Below, piece after piece: positions 1 to 10,244 of a DNA stretch of 64,000 bases; the stretch's first letter is position 1; each line of letters starts with the position of its first letter. Location of the stretch: assembly GCA_028564925.1 (NCBI GenBank), contig CM053027.1:238099713-238163712 (forward strand), in the 5' to 3' direction. Source of the DNA: Lithobates sylvaticus (taxonomy: Eukaryota; Chordata; Amphibia; Anura; Ranidae). Under the pieces are notes generated by a model that worked only from the letters and a program-made list of their open reading frames with translations, ran no database searches and was not told where the DNA came from. A program made the position numbers and the translations under genes.

Positions 1-2878
1 ACAGAGCTATATTGTTTTCCCAGAAGCACCAATAGGACTTGAAGTGTGTTATTCCCATCACACAGAGAGCAATATATTTTTTCCAGAAGCACCTATAGGA
101 ATTGAAGTGTGTTAGGCCCATCACCCAGAGCTATATTTTTTTTCCCAGAAGCACCTATAGGACTTGAAGTGTGTTAGTCCCATCACACAGAGATCTATAT
201 TTTGTTCCCAGAAGCACCTATAGGACTTGAAGTGTGTTAGTCCCATCACACAGAGCTATATTTTTTCCCAGAAGCACCTATAGGACTTGAAGTGTGTTAG
301 TCCCATCACACAGAGATCATATATTTTGTTCCCAGAAGCACCTATAGGACTTGAAGTGTGTTAGTCCCTCACACAGAGCTATATTTTCTTCCCAGAAGCA
401 CCTATAGGACTTGAAGTGTGTTAGTCCCATCACACAGAGATCATATATTTTGTTCCCAGAAGCACCTATAGGACTTGAAGTGTGTTAGTCCCATCACACA
501 GAGCTATATTTTCTTCCCAGAAGCACCTATAGGACTTGAAGTGTGTTAGTCCCATCACACAGAGACATATATTTTGTTCCCAGAAGCACCTATAGGACTT
601 GAAGTGTGTTAGTCCCATCACACAGAGAGCTATATTTTTTTCCCAGAAGCACCTATAGGACTTGAAGTGTGTTAGTCCCATCACACAGAGATCTATATTT
701 TGTTCCCAGAAGCACCTATAGGACTTGAAGTGTGTTAGTCCCATCACACAGAGCTATATTTTGTTCCCAGAAGCACCTATAGGACTTGAAGTGTGTTAGT
801 CCCATCACACAGAGATCAGATATATTTTGTTCCCAGAAGCACCTATAGGACTTGAAGTGTGTTAGTCCCATCACACAGAGATCTATATTTTGTTCCCAGA
901 AGCACCTATAGGACTTGAAGTGTGTTAGTCCCATCACACAGAGATCCTATATTTTTTTCCCAGAAGCACCTATAGGACTTGAAGTGTGTTAGTCCCATCA
1001 CACAGAGAGCTATATTTTCTTCCCAGAAGCACCTATAGGACTTGAAGTGTGTTAGTCCACACACACACAGAGCTATATTTTTTCCCAGAAGCACCTATAG
1101 GACTTGAAGTGTGTTAGTCCCATCACACAGAGATCTATATTTTGTTCCCAGAAGCACCTATAGGACTTGAAGTGTGTTAGTCCCATCACACAGAGCTCAT
1201 ATTTTCTTCCCAGAAGCACCTATAGGACTTGAAGTGTGTTAGTCCCATCACACAGAGATCTATATTTTGTTCCCAGAAGCACCTATAGGACTTGAAGTGT
1301 GTTAGTCCCATCACACAGAGAGCTATATTTTTTTCCCAGAAGCACCTATAGGACTTGAAGTGTGTTAGTCCCATCACACAGAGAGATATATTTTCTTCCC
1401 AGAAGCACCTATAGGACTTGAAGTGTGTTAGTCCCATCACACAGAGATCTATATTTTCTTCCCAGAAGCACCTATAGGACTTGAAGTGTGTTAGTCCCAT
1501 CACACAGAGATCCTATATTTTTTTCCCAGAAGCACCTATAGGACTTGAAGTGTGTTAGTCCCATCACACAGAGCTCCTATATTTCTTCCCAGAAGCACCT
1601 ATAGGACTTGAAGTGTGTTAGTCCCATCACACAGAGATCCTATATTTTCTTCCCAGAAGCACCTATAGGACTTGAAGTGTGTTAGTCCCATCACACAGAC
1701 TCCTATATTTTTTTCCCAGAAGCACCTATAGGACTTGAAGTGTGTTAGTCCCATCACACAGAGCTCCTATTTTTTGTTCCCAGAAGCACCCATAGGACTT
1801 GAAGTGTGTTAGTCCCATCACACAGAGCTCCTATATTTTTTTCCCAGAAGCACCCATAGGACTTGAAGTGTGTTAGTCCCATCACACAGAGCTCCTATAT
1901 TTTTTTCCCAGAAGCACCTATAGGACTTGAAGTGTGTTAGTCCCATCACACAGAGCTCCTATATTTTTCTTCCCAGAAGCACCTACAGGACTTCTAGTGT
2001 GTTAGTGGCATCACACAGAGCTCCTCTATTTTTTTTCAGAAGCACCCATAGGACTTCTAGTGTGTTAGTGGCATCACACAGAGCTCCTATATTTTCTTCC
2101 CAGAAGCACCCATAGGACTTCTAGTGTGTTAGTGGCATCACACAGAGCTCCTATATTTTCTTTGCAGAAGCACCCATAGGACTTCTAGTGTGTTAGTGGC
2201 ATCACACAGAGATCCTATATTTTCTTTGCAGAACCCACAGGACTTCTAGTGTGTTAGTGGCATCACACAGAGATCCTCTATTTTCTTTCCAGAAGCACCC
2301 ATAGGACTTCTAGTGTGTTAGTCCCATCACACAGAGCTCCTATTTTCTTCCCAGAAGCACCCAGGACTTCTAGTGTGTTAGTGGCATCACACAGAGATCC
2401 TCTATTTTGTTTGCAGAAGCACCCATAGGACTTCTAGTGTGTTAGTGGCATCACACAGAGCTCCTCTATTTTGTTTGCAGAAGCACCTACAGGACTTCTA
2501 GTGTGTTAGTGGCATCACACAGAGCTCCTATATTTTCTTCCCAGCAGCACCCACAGGACTTCTAGTGTGTTAGTGGCATCACACAGAGCTCCTATATTTT
2601 CTTTGCAGAAGCACCCACAGGACTTCTAGTGTGTTAGTGGCATCACACAGAGATCCTATATTTTCTTTTCAGAAGCACCCATAGGACTTCTAGTGTGTTA
2701 GTGGCATCACACAGAGCTCCTATATTTTCTTCTCAGCAGCACCCACAGACTTCTAGTGTGTTAGTGGCATCACACAGAGCTCCTCTATTTTCTTTGCAGA
2801 AGCACCCATAGGACTTCTAGTGTGTTAGTGGCATCACACAGAGCTCCTATATTTTCTTCTCAGCAGCACCCACAGGAC
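1..2878. repeat. ~60-bp minisatellite array upstream of the hAT transposase
   Basis: About 48 tandem units of 58-62 bp. Each has the core CAGAAGCACC, then GGACTT, GTGTGTTAGT and CATCACACAGAG. Units up to about 1980 carry the GAAGTGTGTTAGTCCC form. From there to 2878 nearly all carry CTAGTGTGTTAGTGGC, so two subfamilies occupy separate blocks. A T-rich stretch ending in CAG precedes each AGCACC and resembles a 3' splice acceptor. The array runs off the left edge of the window and ends 12 bp before the transposase ATG. Peptides read through it on either strand are repeat artefacts. Confidence 0.95.
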
Positions 2879-2889
2879 TACCGACTACA

Positions 2890-5800
2890 ATGGCTGGAAG
2901 ACCGCCAAGGGGAGGCAGAGCGTGCAGAGCCAAGAACACAGGGCAGGCAGGCTCTGTTTCTAGTGGACGTGGCCGTGGCCGTGGACGTGGTCGTGCATCG
3001 TCATCAGCACGTGGCCATGGGACACGCGCGTCTTTGTTTTCGGCAGCTGGACATGTGGAGCCGCATCATGCTGAAGGCTTGGTAGAATGGATGACCAAGC
3101 CCTCCTCATCCTCCTCATCCTCTCTCACCCAGGCTCAGGGTACTGGCAGAGCAGCTGCCAACGCGTACTCAATGGCATCATCAGCGACCCCTTCCCTAGA
3201 CCCACCATGTCCTCCTGAGGAGTCCCCCGAACTCTTTGAGCACAGTGTTGGGTACATGCTCCAGGAGGATGCCCAACGATTCGAAGGCTCGGATGATGAT
3301 ACCCAGCTTGAGGAATCTGGCAGTACTGTTCCACCAGCTGCAGCTTACTGCCAGGTTTGCTCTAGTGGTGAAGAGGGAGGGGATGATGAGGTCACTGACT
3401 CCACGTGGGTGCCTGAAGGGAGAGAGGATGAGGAGGAGGAGGACGAGGAGGAGGAGGATGCGGCGTCACATGTCCAACGAGGCAGGATGCCCCCTGGAGG
3501 CCAGGTAGAGGCCAGCACAGCAACTGTACAACACCGCAGAGCTCCGCCTGTGCAGGGCGCTGCCTCTGCACGTTATCAGAAAAGTTCTTTGGTGTGGGCC
3601 TTTTTTGAGACGAGTGCATCAGATCGCACCACTGCTATTTGCAATATTTGTCTCAAGCGTATCTCGCGTGGCCAAAACATCAGCCGCTTGGGCACCACAA
3701 GCATGACCAGACATATGGCGACCTGCCATGCAGCTCGTTGGCAGGCACACATAAAAGACCCACACCAAAGAACTAAGCGGACCTCTCCTTGCTCCTCCTC
3801 AGCTGGGATCTCCATCCCCACTACACCTTCAGTCCTCTCTGAAAGCTGCTCTGAGAGGACTGAAGGTGTAGAATTAGGTGTGTCACAACCAAGTACTTGC
3901 AGTACACCGACGTCCGATTGCAGCAGGCAAATTTCCCTGCCCCAGCTGCTGGACCGTAGAAAGAAGTACATTCCCAGCCATCCACATGCCCAGCGGTTGA
4001 ATGCTAGCTTGGCTAAATTGCTAGCACTTCAACTGCTGCCTTTTCAGTTGGTAGACTCGGCCCCCTTCCGTGAGTTTGTTCAATGTGCGGTTCCTCAGTG
4101 GCAGGTTCCCAAACGCCACTTTTTCTCACGGAAGGCGATTCCGTCTCTCTACCGGCATGTGGAGGGCAATGTCCATGCCTCGCTGGACAGGGCGGTCAGC
4201 GGTAAGGTGCATATTACCGCTGACTCATGGTCCAGCAGGCATGGACAGGGACGGTACCTTTCTTTCACGGCCCATTGGGTCACTCTATTGGCAGCTGGGA
4301 GGGATGCAGGACAAGGTGCAGTAGTGTTGGAGGTTGTTCCGCCACCACGCCTCCAAAACGCTACTACTGCTACTGGTTGTGACACACCTCTCTCCTCCAC
4401 CCCCTCCTCTTCTTCTTCCTCCAGTGCTCTGTCCTTGGAACCAGCGGTGCTCCGTAGGCGTACAAGGGGCTACGCAAGTACGCAGGCAAAAAGATGCCAT
4501 GCCGTGCTTGCGCTGGTGTGTTTGGGGGACAGGAGCCACACTGGGCCAGAGGTTCTGGCAGCTCTGCAGGGGCAGACCGAGAGGTGGTTGACGCCACGTC
4601 AGCTTAAGCCAGGAATGGTCGTTTCTGACAATGGCACCAACCTCCTCTCCGCCCTGCGACAGGGGCAGCTCACCCATGTGCCCTGCATGGCTCACGTCCT
4701 CAACCTGGTGGTGCAGCGGTTCTTGGGCAGGTTCCCAGGCTTACAGGATGTCCTGAGGCAGGCCAGGAAAGTCTGTGTGCATTTCCGCCGATCTTATAAT
4801 GCCAGTGCTCGGCTGACTGAGCTGCAAAAGGAGCTGAACCTGCCCAAGAACCGCCTAATATGTGACATGCCCACCAGGTGGAACTCAACGTTGGCCATGC
4901 TGCAGCGACTGCACACGCAGCAGAGGGCCATCAATGAGTACCTTTGCGACTACGGCACCAGGACAGGGTCAGGGGAGCTTGGTTTTTTTTCCCCACGTCA
5001 GTGGAGCATGATCAGGGATGCATGCACTGTCCTCTCACCATTTGAGGAGGCCACGAGGATGGTGAGCAGTGACAGTGCATGCATCAGTGACACTGTCCCT
5101 CTTGTCCACCTGTTGGAGCATACGCTGCGTGGGATAATGGACAGGGCACTTGAGGCAGAACAGAGGCAGGAAGAGGAGGACTTCCTTGCCTCTCAAGGCC
5201 CCCTTTATCCGGACAGTGTTCCTTCTGTCCCACCCATCACACAGGAAGAGGATGAGGAGGAGGAGGAGGAGGAGGAGGAGGATTGTGTGAGCATGGAGGT
5301 GGAGCCTGGCACTCAGCATCAGCAGCAGCAGTCTTTTAGGGATGATGTACAGTCCCAACAAACCAGTGGACTTGTACGTGGCTGGGAGGAGGTGGCTGGC
5401 GATCATGTCATCCTCAGTGACCCAGAAGACTCCGGACCGAATGCCTCAGCTAACCTACGCTGCATGGCCTCCCTGATCCTGCAAAGCCTGCGGAAGGATC
5501 CTCGTGTTCTTCGGATCAAGGAGAGGGACCATTACTGGCTGGCCACTCTCCTTGATCCGCGGTACAAGGGTAAGGTTGCGGACCTTATCTTGCCGTCGCA
5601 GAGGGAGCAGAGGATGAGACATCTCAGGGAGGCCTTGCAGAAAGGTCTGTGCAACGCGTTCCCAGAAACTGGGAGGCTACAAACTCCTGGTCCTGGGCGA
5701 CGAGTTGCTGAGGCTTCGGTCAGTAGCAGAAGGAGCGGTGGGGAAGGTGGACGTCTGACCGATGCGTTCAGACAATTTTTTAGTCCGCAGCCCCAAGGTA

Positions 5801-6141
5801 TGATCGGTTCCAGCAACCATCGCCAGCGTCTGATATACATGGTGCAGGAATACCTTGGGGCAAGGTCAGACTTGGACACCTTTCCCACCGAAAATCCTCT
5901 GGCTTACTGGGTCCTGAGGATGGATCACTGGCCAGAGCTTGCACAGTATGCAATTGAGCTACTGGCCTGTCCTGCCTCCAGCGTTCTTTCCGAACGCACA
6001 TTCAGTGCTGCTGGAGGATTTGTCACTGATCATAGGGTGCGCCTGTCCACCGCCTCGGTTGATCGACTGACCTTCATCAAAATGAATCAGTCTTGGATCA
6101 CCACCAGCTACCAGGCACCTGAGGCGGATATAACCGAATAA
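2890..6141 (+). CDS. hAT family transposase with N-terminal BED zinc finger
   Basis: One uninterrupted frame of 1083 codons, long for a hAT transposase (commonly 600-900). Residues 1-40 are basic and Gly/Arg-rich, likely DNA-binding or nuclear-targeting. An acidic Glu/Asp tract lies near 178-190. A BED-type zinc finger spans about 231-282 (C-x2-C at about 251-254, then H-x4-H). The RNase H-like core has candidate catalytic Asp445 (TADSW) and Asp580 (VSDNG), and a TRWNS motif follows. A Glu-rich insert sits near 790-800. The C-terminal hAT dimerisation region (about 990-1070) holds LSERTFSAAGG with candidate catalytic Glu1035. The family performs cut-and-paste transposition with hairpin intermediates and 8-bp target duplications. 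The ATG at 2890 is the first in frame and lies 27 nt after an acceptor-like TTTTCTTCTCAG. No internal stop is visible, so the gene may still be expressible; domestication is a less likely alternative given the flanking repeats. Confidence 0.93.
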   Translation: MAGRPPRGGRACRAKNTGQAGSVSSGRGRGRGRGRASSSARGHGTRASLFSAAGHVEPHHAEGLVEWMTKPSSSSSSSLTQAQGTGRAAANAYSMASSATPSLDPPCPPEESPELFEHSVGYMLQEDAQRFEGSDDDTQLEESGSTVPPAAAYCQVCSSGEEGGDDEVTDSTWVPEGREDEEEEDEEEEDAASHVQRGRMPPGGQVEASTATVQHRRAPPVQGAASARYQKSSLVWAFFETSASDRTTAICNICLKRISRGQNISRLGTTSMTRHMATCHAARWQAHIKDPHQRTKRTSPCSSSAGISIPTTPSVLSESCSERTEGVELGVSQPSTCSTPTSDCSRQISLPQLLDRRKKYIPSHPHAQRLNASLAKLLALQLLPFQLVDSAPFREFVQCAVPQWQVPKRHFFSRKAIPSLYRHVEGNVHASLDRAVSGKVHITADSWSSRHGQGRYLSFTAHWVTLLAAGRDAGQGAVVLEVVPPPRLQNATTATGCDTPLSSTPSSSSSSSALSLEPAVLRRRTRGYASTQAKRCHAVLALVCLGDRSHTGPEVLAALQGQTERWLTPRQLKPGMVVSDNGTNLLSALRQGQLTHVPCMAHVLNLVVQRFLGRFPGLQDVLRQARKVCVHFRRSYNASARLTELQKELNLPKNRLICDMPTRWNSTLAMLQRLHTQQRAINEYLCDYGTRTGSGELGFFSPRQWSMIRDACTVLSPFEEATRMVSSDSACISDTVPLVHLLEHTLRGIMDRALEAEQRQEEEDFLASQGPLYPDSVPSVPPITQEEDEEEEEEEEEDCVSMEVEPGTQHQQQQSFRDDVQSQQTSGLVRGWEEVAGDHVILSDPEDSGPNASANLRCMASLILQSLRKDPRVLRIKERDHYWLATLLDPRYKGKVADLILPSQREQRMRHLREALQKGLCNAFPETGRLQTPGPGRRVAEASVSSRRSGGEGGRLTDAFRQFFSPQPQGMIGSSNHRQRLIYMVQEYLGARSDLDTFPTENPLAYWVLRMDHWPELAQYAIELLACPASSVLSERTFSAAGGFVTDHRVRLSTASVDRLTFIKMNQSWITTSYQAPEADITE

Positions 6142-6252
6142 TTTTTAATGTCACATCCCTTCAAGACTGCCTATGCTGATGCTGAGTGACTGTCCTCTTA
6201 TGTTCACTGACTATCCTCTTCCTCCTCCTCAATGATCCATGCCACCACACCA

Positions 6253-7020
6253 GTGCCTAAGGCACAATTTTTCAGCCCCTGTTTAACAGGGGCGTGTACA
6301 TACAATTTTTATAAAAAAAATGCTTCGCAACACGTGTGACTGCTGTGCTCCAAGTACAGTATCTGTGAGGGGTTGCAGTGTTGTGGCACCAGCACCAGTG
6401 CCTAAGGCACAATTTTTCAGCCCCTGTTTAACAGGGGCGTGTACATACAATTTTTTACAATTTTTTTAAAAAAAATGCTTCGCAACACGTGTGACTGCTG
6501 TGCTCCAAGTACAGTATCTGTGAGGGGTTGCAGTGTTGTGGCACCAGCACCAGTGCCTAAGGCACAATTTTTCAGCCCCTGTTTAACAGGGGCGTGTACT
6601 TACAATTTTTTAAAAGAAAGCTTCGCAACACGTGTGACTGCTGTGCTCCAAGTACAGTATCTGTGAGGGGTTGCAGTGTTGTGGCACCAGCACCAGTGCC
6701 TAAGGCACAATTTTTCAGCCCCTGTTTAACAGGGGCGGGTACTTACAATTTTTTAAAAAAAATGCTTCGCAACACGTGTGACTGCTGTGCTCCAAGTACA
6801 GTATCTGTGAGGGGTTTGCAGTGTTGTGGCACCACACCAGTGCCTAAGGCACAATTTTTCAGCCCCTGTTTAACAGGGGCGGGTAATTACAATTTTAAAA
6901 AAAATGCTTCGCAACACGTGTGACTGCTGTGCTCCAAGTACAGTATCTGTGAGGGGTTGCAGTGTTGTGGCACCAGCACCAGTGCCTAAGGCACAATTTT
7001 TCAGCCCCTTTTAACAGGGG
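6253..7020. repeat. ~145-bp tandem repeat, 6 copies, carrying two palindromes
   Basis: Six units start at about 6253, 6398, 6553, 6696, 6840 and 6982. Each opens with the perfect palindrome GTGCCTAAGGCAC and, ten bases later, has CCCCTGTTTAACAGGGG (slightly shortened in the last unit). An A-rich run and GCTTCGCAACACGTGTGACT follow. The array begins about 110 bp after the transposase stop. Ordered palindromes next to a hAT gene could be subterminal transposase-binding sites; this is inference. Confidence 0.92.
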
Positions 7021-7030
7021 CGGGTAATTA

Positions 7031-7690
7031 CAAATCTTGATCTAAAAGTTCACAGCAGGGCCCATTCCTGCGCCCCACCAAGAGTAACTATGAGGGCCTA
7101 CAGTGTTGTGGCAACACCGTCCACCACCACCGCCAAAGGCCCATTTTTTCTGCCCTGTTTATCAGGTGCTTGCAATTACAAATCTTGATCTAATACCTCA
7201 CAGCAGGGCCCATTCCTGCGCCCACCAAGAGTAACTATGAGGGCTTACAGTCTTGTGGCAACACCGTCCACCACCACCGCCAAAGGCCCAATTTTTCTGC
7301 CCTGTTCATCAGGTGCTTGCAATTACAAATCTTGATCTAATAACTCACAGCAGGGCCCATTCCTGCGCCCACCAAGAGTAACTGAGAGCTTACAGTCTTG
7401 TGGCAACACCGTCCACCACCACCGCCAAAGGCCCAATTTTTCTGCCCTGTTCATCAGGTGCTTGCAATTACAAATCTTGATCTAATAACTCACAGCAGGG
7501 CCCATTCCTGCGCCCACCAAGAGTAACTGTGTGAGCTTACAGTCTTGTGGCAACACCGTCACCACCACCGCCACCACCAAACACCAACACAAACGACCCA
7601 CCACCACCACCACCACCCCCAAGTTTTCTGCCCTGTTCAACCTGTGCATGCAATTAAAAATCTTGATCTCTTAACTCACACCAGGGCCCA
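7031..7690. repeat. ~146-bp tandem repeat, 4-5 copies
   Basis: Units begin at CAAATCTTGATCTAA near 7031, 7180, 7326 and 7471, with a diverged fifth near 7650. Each contains CACAGCAGGGCCCATTCCTG and CCACCACCACCGCC, and ends near GCTTGCAATTA. It follows directly on the 145-bp family and shares the words CAGTGTTGTGGCA and CTGCCCTGTT with it, so the two arrays probably have a common origin. The last unit has an expanded CCA-rich stretch (about 7550-7620). Confidence 0.9.
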
Positions 7691-8214
7691 TTCCTTTGCC
7701 AACCAGTCTTGTGGCTAAACCAACATCTAATAGGGCAAATTTCAGCAGAGTATATACGCCAGGCCCCTCCTTTCAAAAATCCAACTTACAAACGACTACT
7801 ACTTGCAAATGTAAAGAGAAAACAGGAAGTGAGAGGAAACCTACCCCTAGGAAGGGAAATTCTTTCCTGTTACATTTAATTTGGGACAAAAGGGATCTCC
7901 TCTCTACAGATACTTTATCACCAATCCATGTTTAAATTAAAACCCCACTTTTTCCAAAAACTTTTGTCATTGGGACGGAAAGTGAGTTGACAAGTTCTGA
8001 ACAGATGTCCAAAGACAGCAAATGTTACAGGGGTGATAACCACTCCCTATGTTCTCCAAAAAGCTTAAAAATAGATTTTTTTGGGATCGAGCTACTGTTC
8101 ATAATGTACCTGTTCAGCTTCTACTTAACAACAAACCTAAAGCCGCAAGTGGTTTTAAATGGCTTCTTTTTTTTCCTTTACAAATGTCCTTTTGAGCAAG
8201 GACAGTTCTAAACA
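7691..8214. repeat. Unclassified sequence, probable interspersed repeat
   Basis: No reading frame of interest. It has the style of an abundant frog interspersed repeat (mixed AT-rich and purine-rich blocks, e.g. AGGAAGTGAGAGGAAA), but no second copy lies in this window. No terminal repeats or target duplications were seen. The classification is a weak inference. Confidence 0.3.
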
Positions 8215-8562
8215 CGGGACAACACATGCCACTTCACGGGCATACTTTAGACACCCCCCTGGTTCCATATTTAAAGGAAAATTTCACTTTTTTTTTTTCA
8301 CTTTATGCATCCTTAAAATGACTGCTCCCGAAAAAACGTTGGTTTTTAAAAGTTCTTTTTGCATTGATATTTGGCCCCTGGGGCAGGACCCGGGCCCCCA
8401 AACCTGTTTTATGACATTAACTTGCAGATTGGCCGTTGGAATTAGCACGTTTGATTTCGAACGTTCGCGTCCATTATAACGTATAGGGTTCGAAAATTCG
8501 CGCGAACTTTCGGTCTGTCCGAAGGTTCTGGTGCGAACCGAACCCAGGGGTGTTCGGCTCAT
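8215..8562 (-). repeat. Interspersed repeat of the GAACCGAAC type, copy 1 (uninterrupted TTAA)
   Basis: Shares with 16546-16832 (opposite orientation) and 42399-42688 (same orientation) the blocks CCTGGGGCAGGA, AACTTGCA, TTAGCAC and GTTCTGGTGCGAACCGAAC. Unlike those copies it continues past TTAA at 8271-8274, the point where the piggyBac element entered the other two, so it is a paralogous empty site. Its right edge is cut by the 5' end of the L1 at about 8561-8564. The family is unclassified; strand is arbitrary. Confidence 0.8.
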
Positions 8563-8807
8563 ACCCCCTGGCGGTGATGTTCCGCAAAGACCGTGCCTCC
8601 TTTACCATGCGCACGACGGAGGATCTCCCAGCCTTCTTTAACTTTGCAGGAGCGGATCCGGTGCCCGTCCCGAATTGGCTGGCACCACTCCCTAGAGCAC
8701 CCGGATGGATGGGACCATCCAGAGGAGACTCCAACCTACCCGCACGCCCACAGCGACTGAGAGGAAGATCCCGACCTGCAGCTGCCGAGGGTACACGTGA
8801 GTCCTAA
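8563..8807 (+). pseudogene. L1 ORF1 C-terminal fragment
   Basis: Encodes about 80 residues matching the end of the ORF1 protein in the other L1 copy (50193-50513, minus): YPLAVMFRKDRASFTMRTTE, then a Pro/Arg-rich tail ending at TAA 8805-8807. ORF1 proteins are RNA-binding chaperones with a coiled coil, an RRM and this C-terminal domain. Here everything upstream is lost to 5' truncation. The open frame runs a few codons back into the preceding repeat from an ATG at 8550, which is a junction artefact and not a true start. Confidence 0.85.
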
Positions 8808-10244
8808 GCCCACTACGCTCATCACACTAATTAGACAGCTTTTTGCCTTTCAGACCGGCCAAGTTACTATCAGGCTGTTGCCCCCCCCGTGGCTCCTGTT
8901 GTAATGCACCCCAGTCCCCCCCCTCCTGCAGCCCGAGTAAATGTAGCTCTCTGACACCCAGGCAATGCACGATTGCTTGTTGCACATGCAGTAGCCCGAC
9001 AGGTGACCACCCCTGGAGACGCACAGAACCCGCAAATGGCCCGGGAACTTTCTGGGAACATCCCGGTGAACATACCGGGGACGCGTCAGTGGAAGCCCGC
9101 TCACCTTTACCCCTGCACTCCCCACCCCATGGTGTCTATGGTTGGGAGGGGGGTTTTTTTTATTTTATTTTTTTATTTTTATTTTTTGGCACCATACTCA
9201 CTACCATGTCCTTGCCTCCACACCACCTCCGCTCAGCTGCAGACCCCCCTGGCCCATGCAGGCAAGCCGGGTACTGTTTCTATATGTCCCCCATCTACTC
9301 CAAATACGGAGATGGTTAAGTTTGGCTGGATGATAGGGTGGGGGAGGGGGAGGGTGGTTGCCACATTTCTACATGATCGCCTCAGCTCTGTATGGATCAA
9401 AGTTAAGTCCAGAAACTATACGTCCATTGCCGAACTATGATCCTATGATAGGAAATTACTTAGGTCGGTTACCAATGGAAGTCACATTCTACAAATACTG
9501 ATTATGGGATGGCGGAGGGAGGGGGAGGTGTATGGGGAGGGTCATACTACATTAAAGTGTCCTCTTCTCTCTCCAGAGGGTAGGTTTCTCCTAAGAGTTG
9601 CAGGAGCCTGGATGTCCAAGAGCTTGGAGAGGGGAGAAGGAGACAGAGGGGAGGGTCACGGGGGAGACTTGTATTTTGTCTTGTATTTTAGCCTGCCTTA
9701 ACCCTTGTACGAAGTTCAGTTACAATATGGCCGGATGGTGGGTTGTATGTTATTTGTTCCATTATATTGTCTAAGTTAAAGCGTATGGTCTGGAATCTGT
9801 AAGCACCACAGATATAACATGTGCTGATGTTTTTTGTTTTTCTTTTTTTGTTGCAATTTTAGATGGTACCCACATTTACACTCTTGTAGCCTCATATGAT
9901 CTCACACTTATACACAACAAAAGGTCTGGGGGCCTGGGGAGGGAGGGAGCTTCCCCTGAGGTCCCTCGCTAGACAAACCTTCACCTAGGTTAGCGTTTTG
10001 CCGGCTGGAGCCGACGGACATTGGTACAGCAATATCGCTGTGAACGTAGGGTGCGTTTCTGCTGGTCAGAACGTACCGAGAGCATACCAGCTCACGGAAT
10101 AATTTGGACTTTCTAGGAAGGTCCATTCTCGTTCTTTACTTTTCTTTTTCTCTTTCTCGCACTTCTTCTATAGTCCTTATACCCCTCTATCCTTCCCCAC
10201 CCCCCCTCACACCCCTCTAAACTACCCCCCGGGCCCAGGTAGAC
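8808..10244 (+). other. Long L1 inter-ORF region (noncoding)
   Basis: 1.44 kb with stops in all frames lies between ORF1 and ORF2. Copy 2 has a colinear counterpart at 48768-50192, so this spacing belongs to the family and is not an accident of one copy. It contains a GTGAGT just before the ORF1 stop (8797), T-rich and G-rich runs (9145-9190, 9340, 9510-9670), and a long pyrimidine tract ending in GGGCCCAG seven bases before the ORF2 ATG. Confidence 0.75.

Larger units (their letters stand above)
1..7690 (+). mobile_element. hAT-type DNA transposon with BED-finger transposase (left end outside window)
   Basis: Proposed extent: upstream minisatellite, intact transposase frame, then two downstream tandem-repeat families that abut the gene. 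hAT elements have short terminal inverted repeats and 8-bp target duplications. I could not see either, partly because the left end lies outside the window and partly because the right end is unclear near 7690. Including the flanking arrays is inference from their tight adjacency to the gene: 12 bp on the left and about 110 bp on the right. Confidence 0.5.

Noticed and set aside
466-1503. Minus-strand open frames of 60-105 codons with repeated GLTHFKSYRCFWE words
   Set aside because: They are translations of the 60-bp minisatellite; frame openness follows from the repeat and there is no start, splice or domain support.
8550-8562. ATG at 8550 as start of an 85-codon gene
   Set aside because: It lies in the neighbouring repeat; only the downstream part matches L1 ORF1, so this is a junction product.
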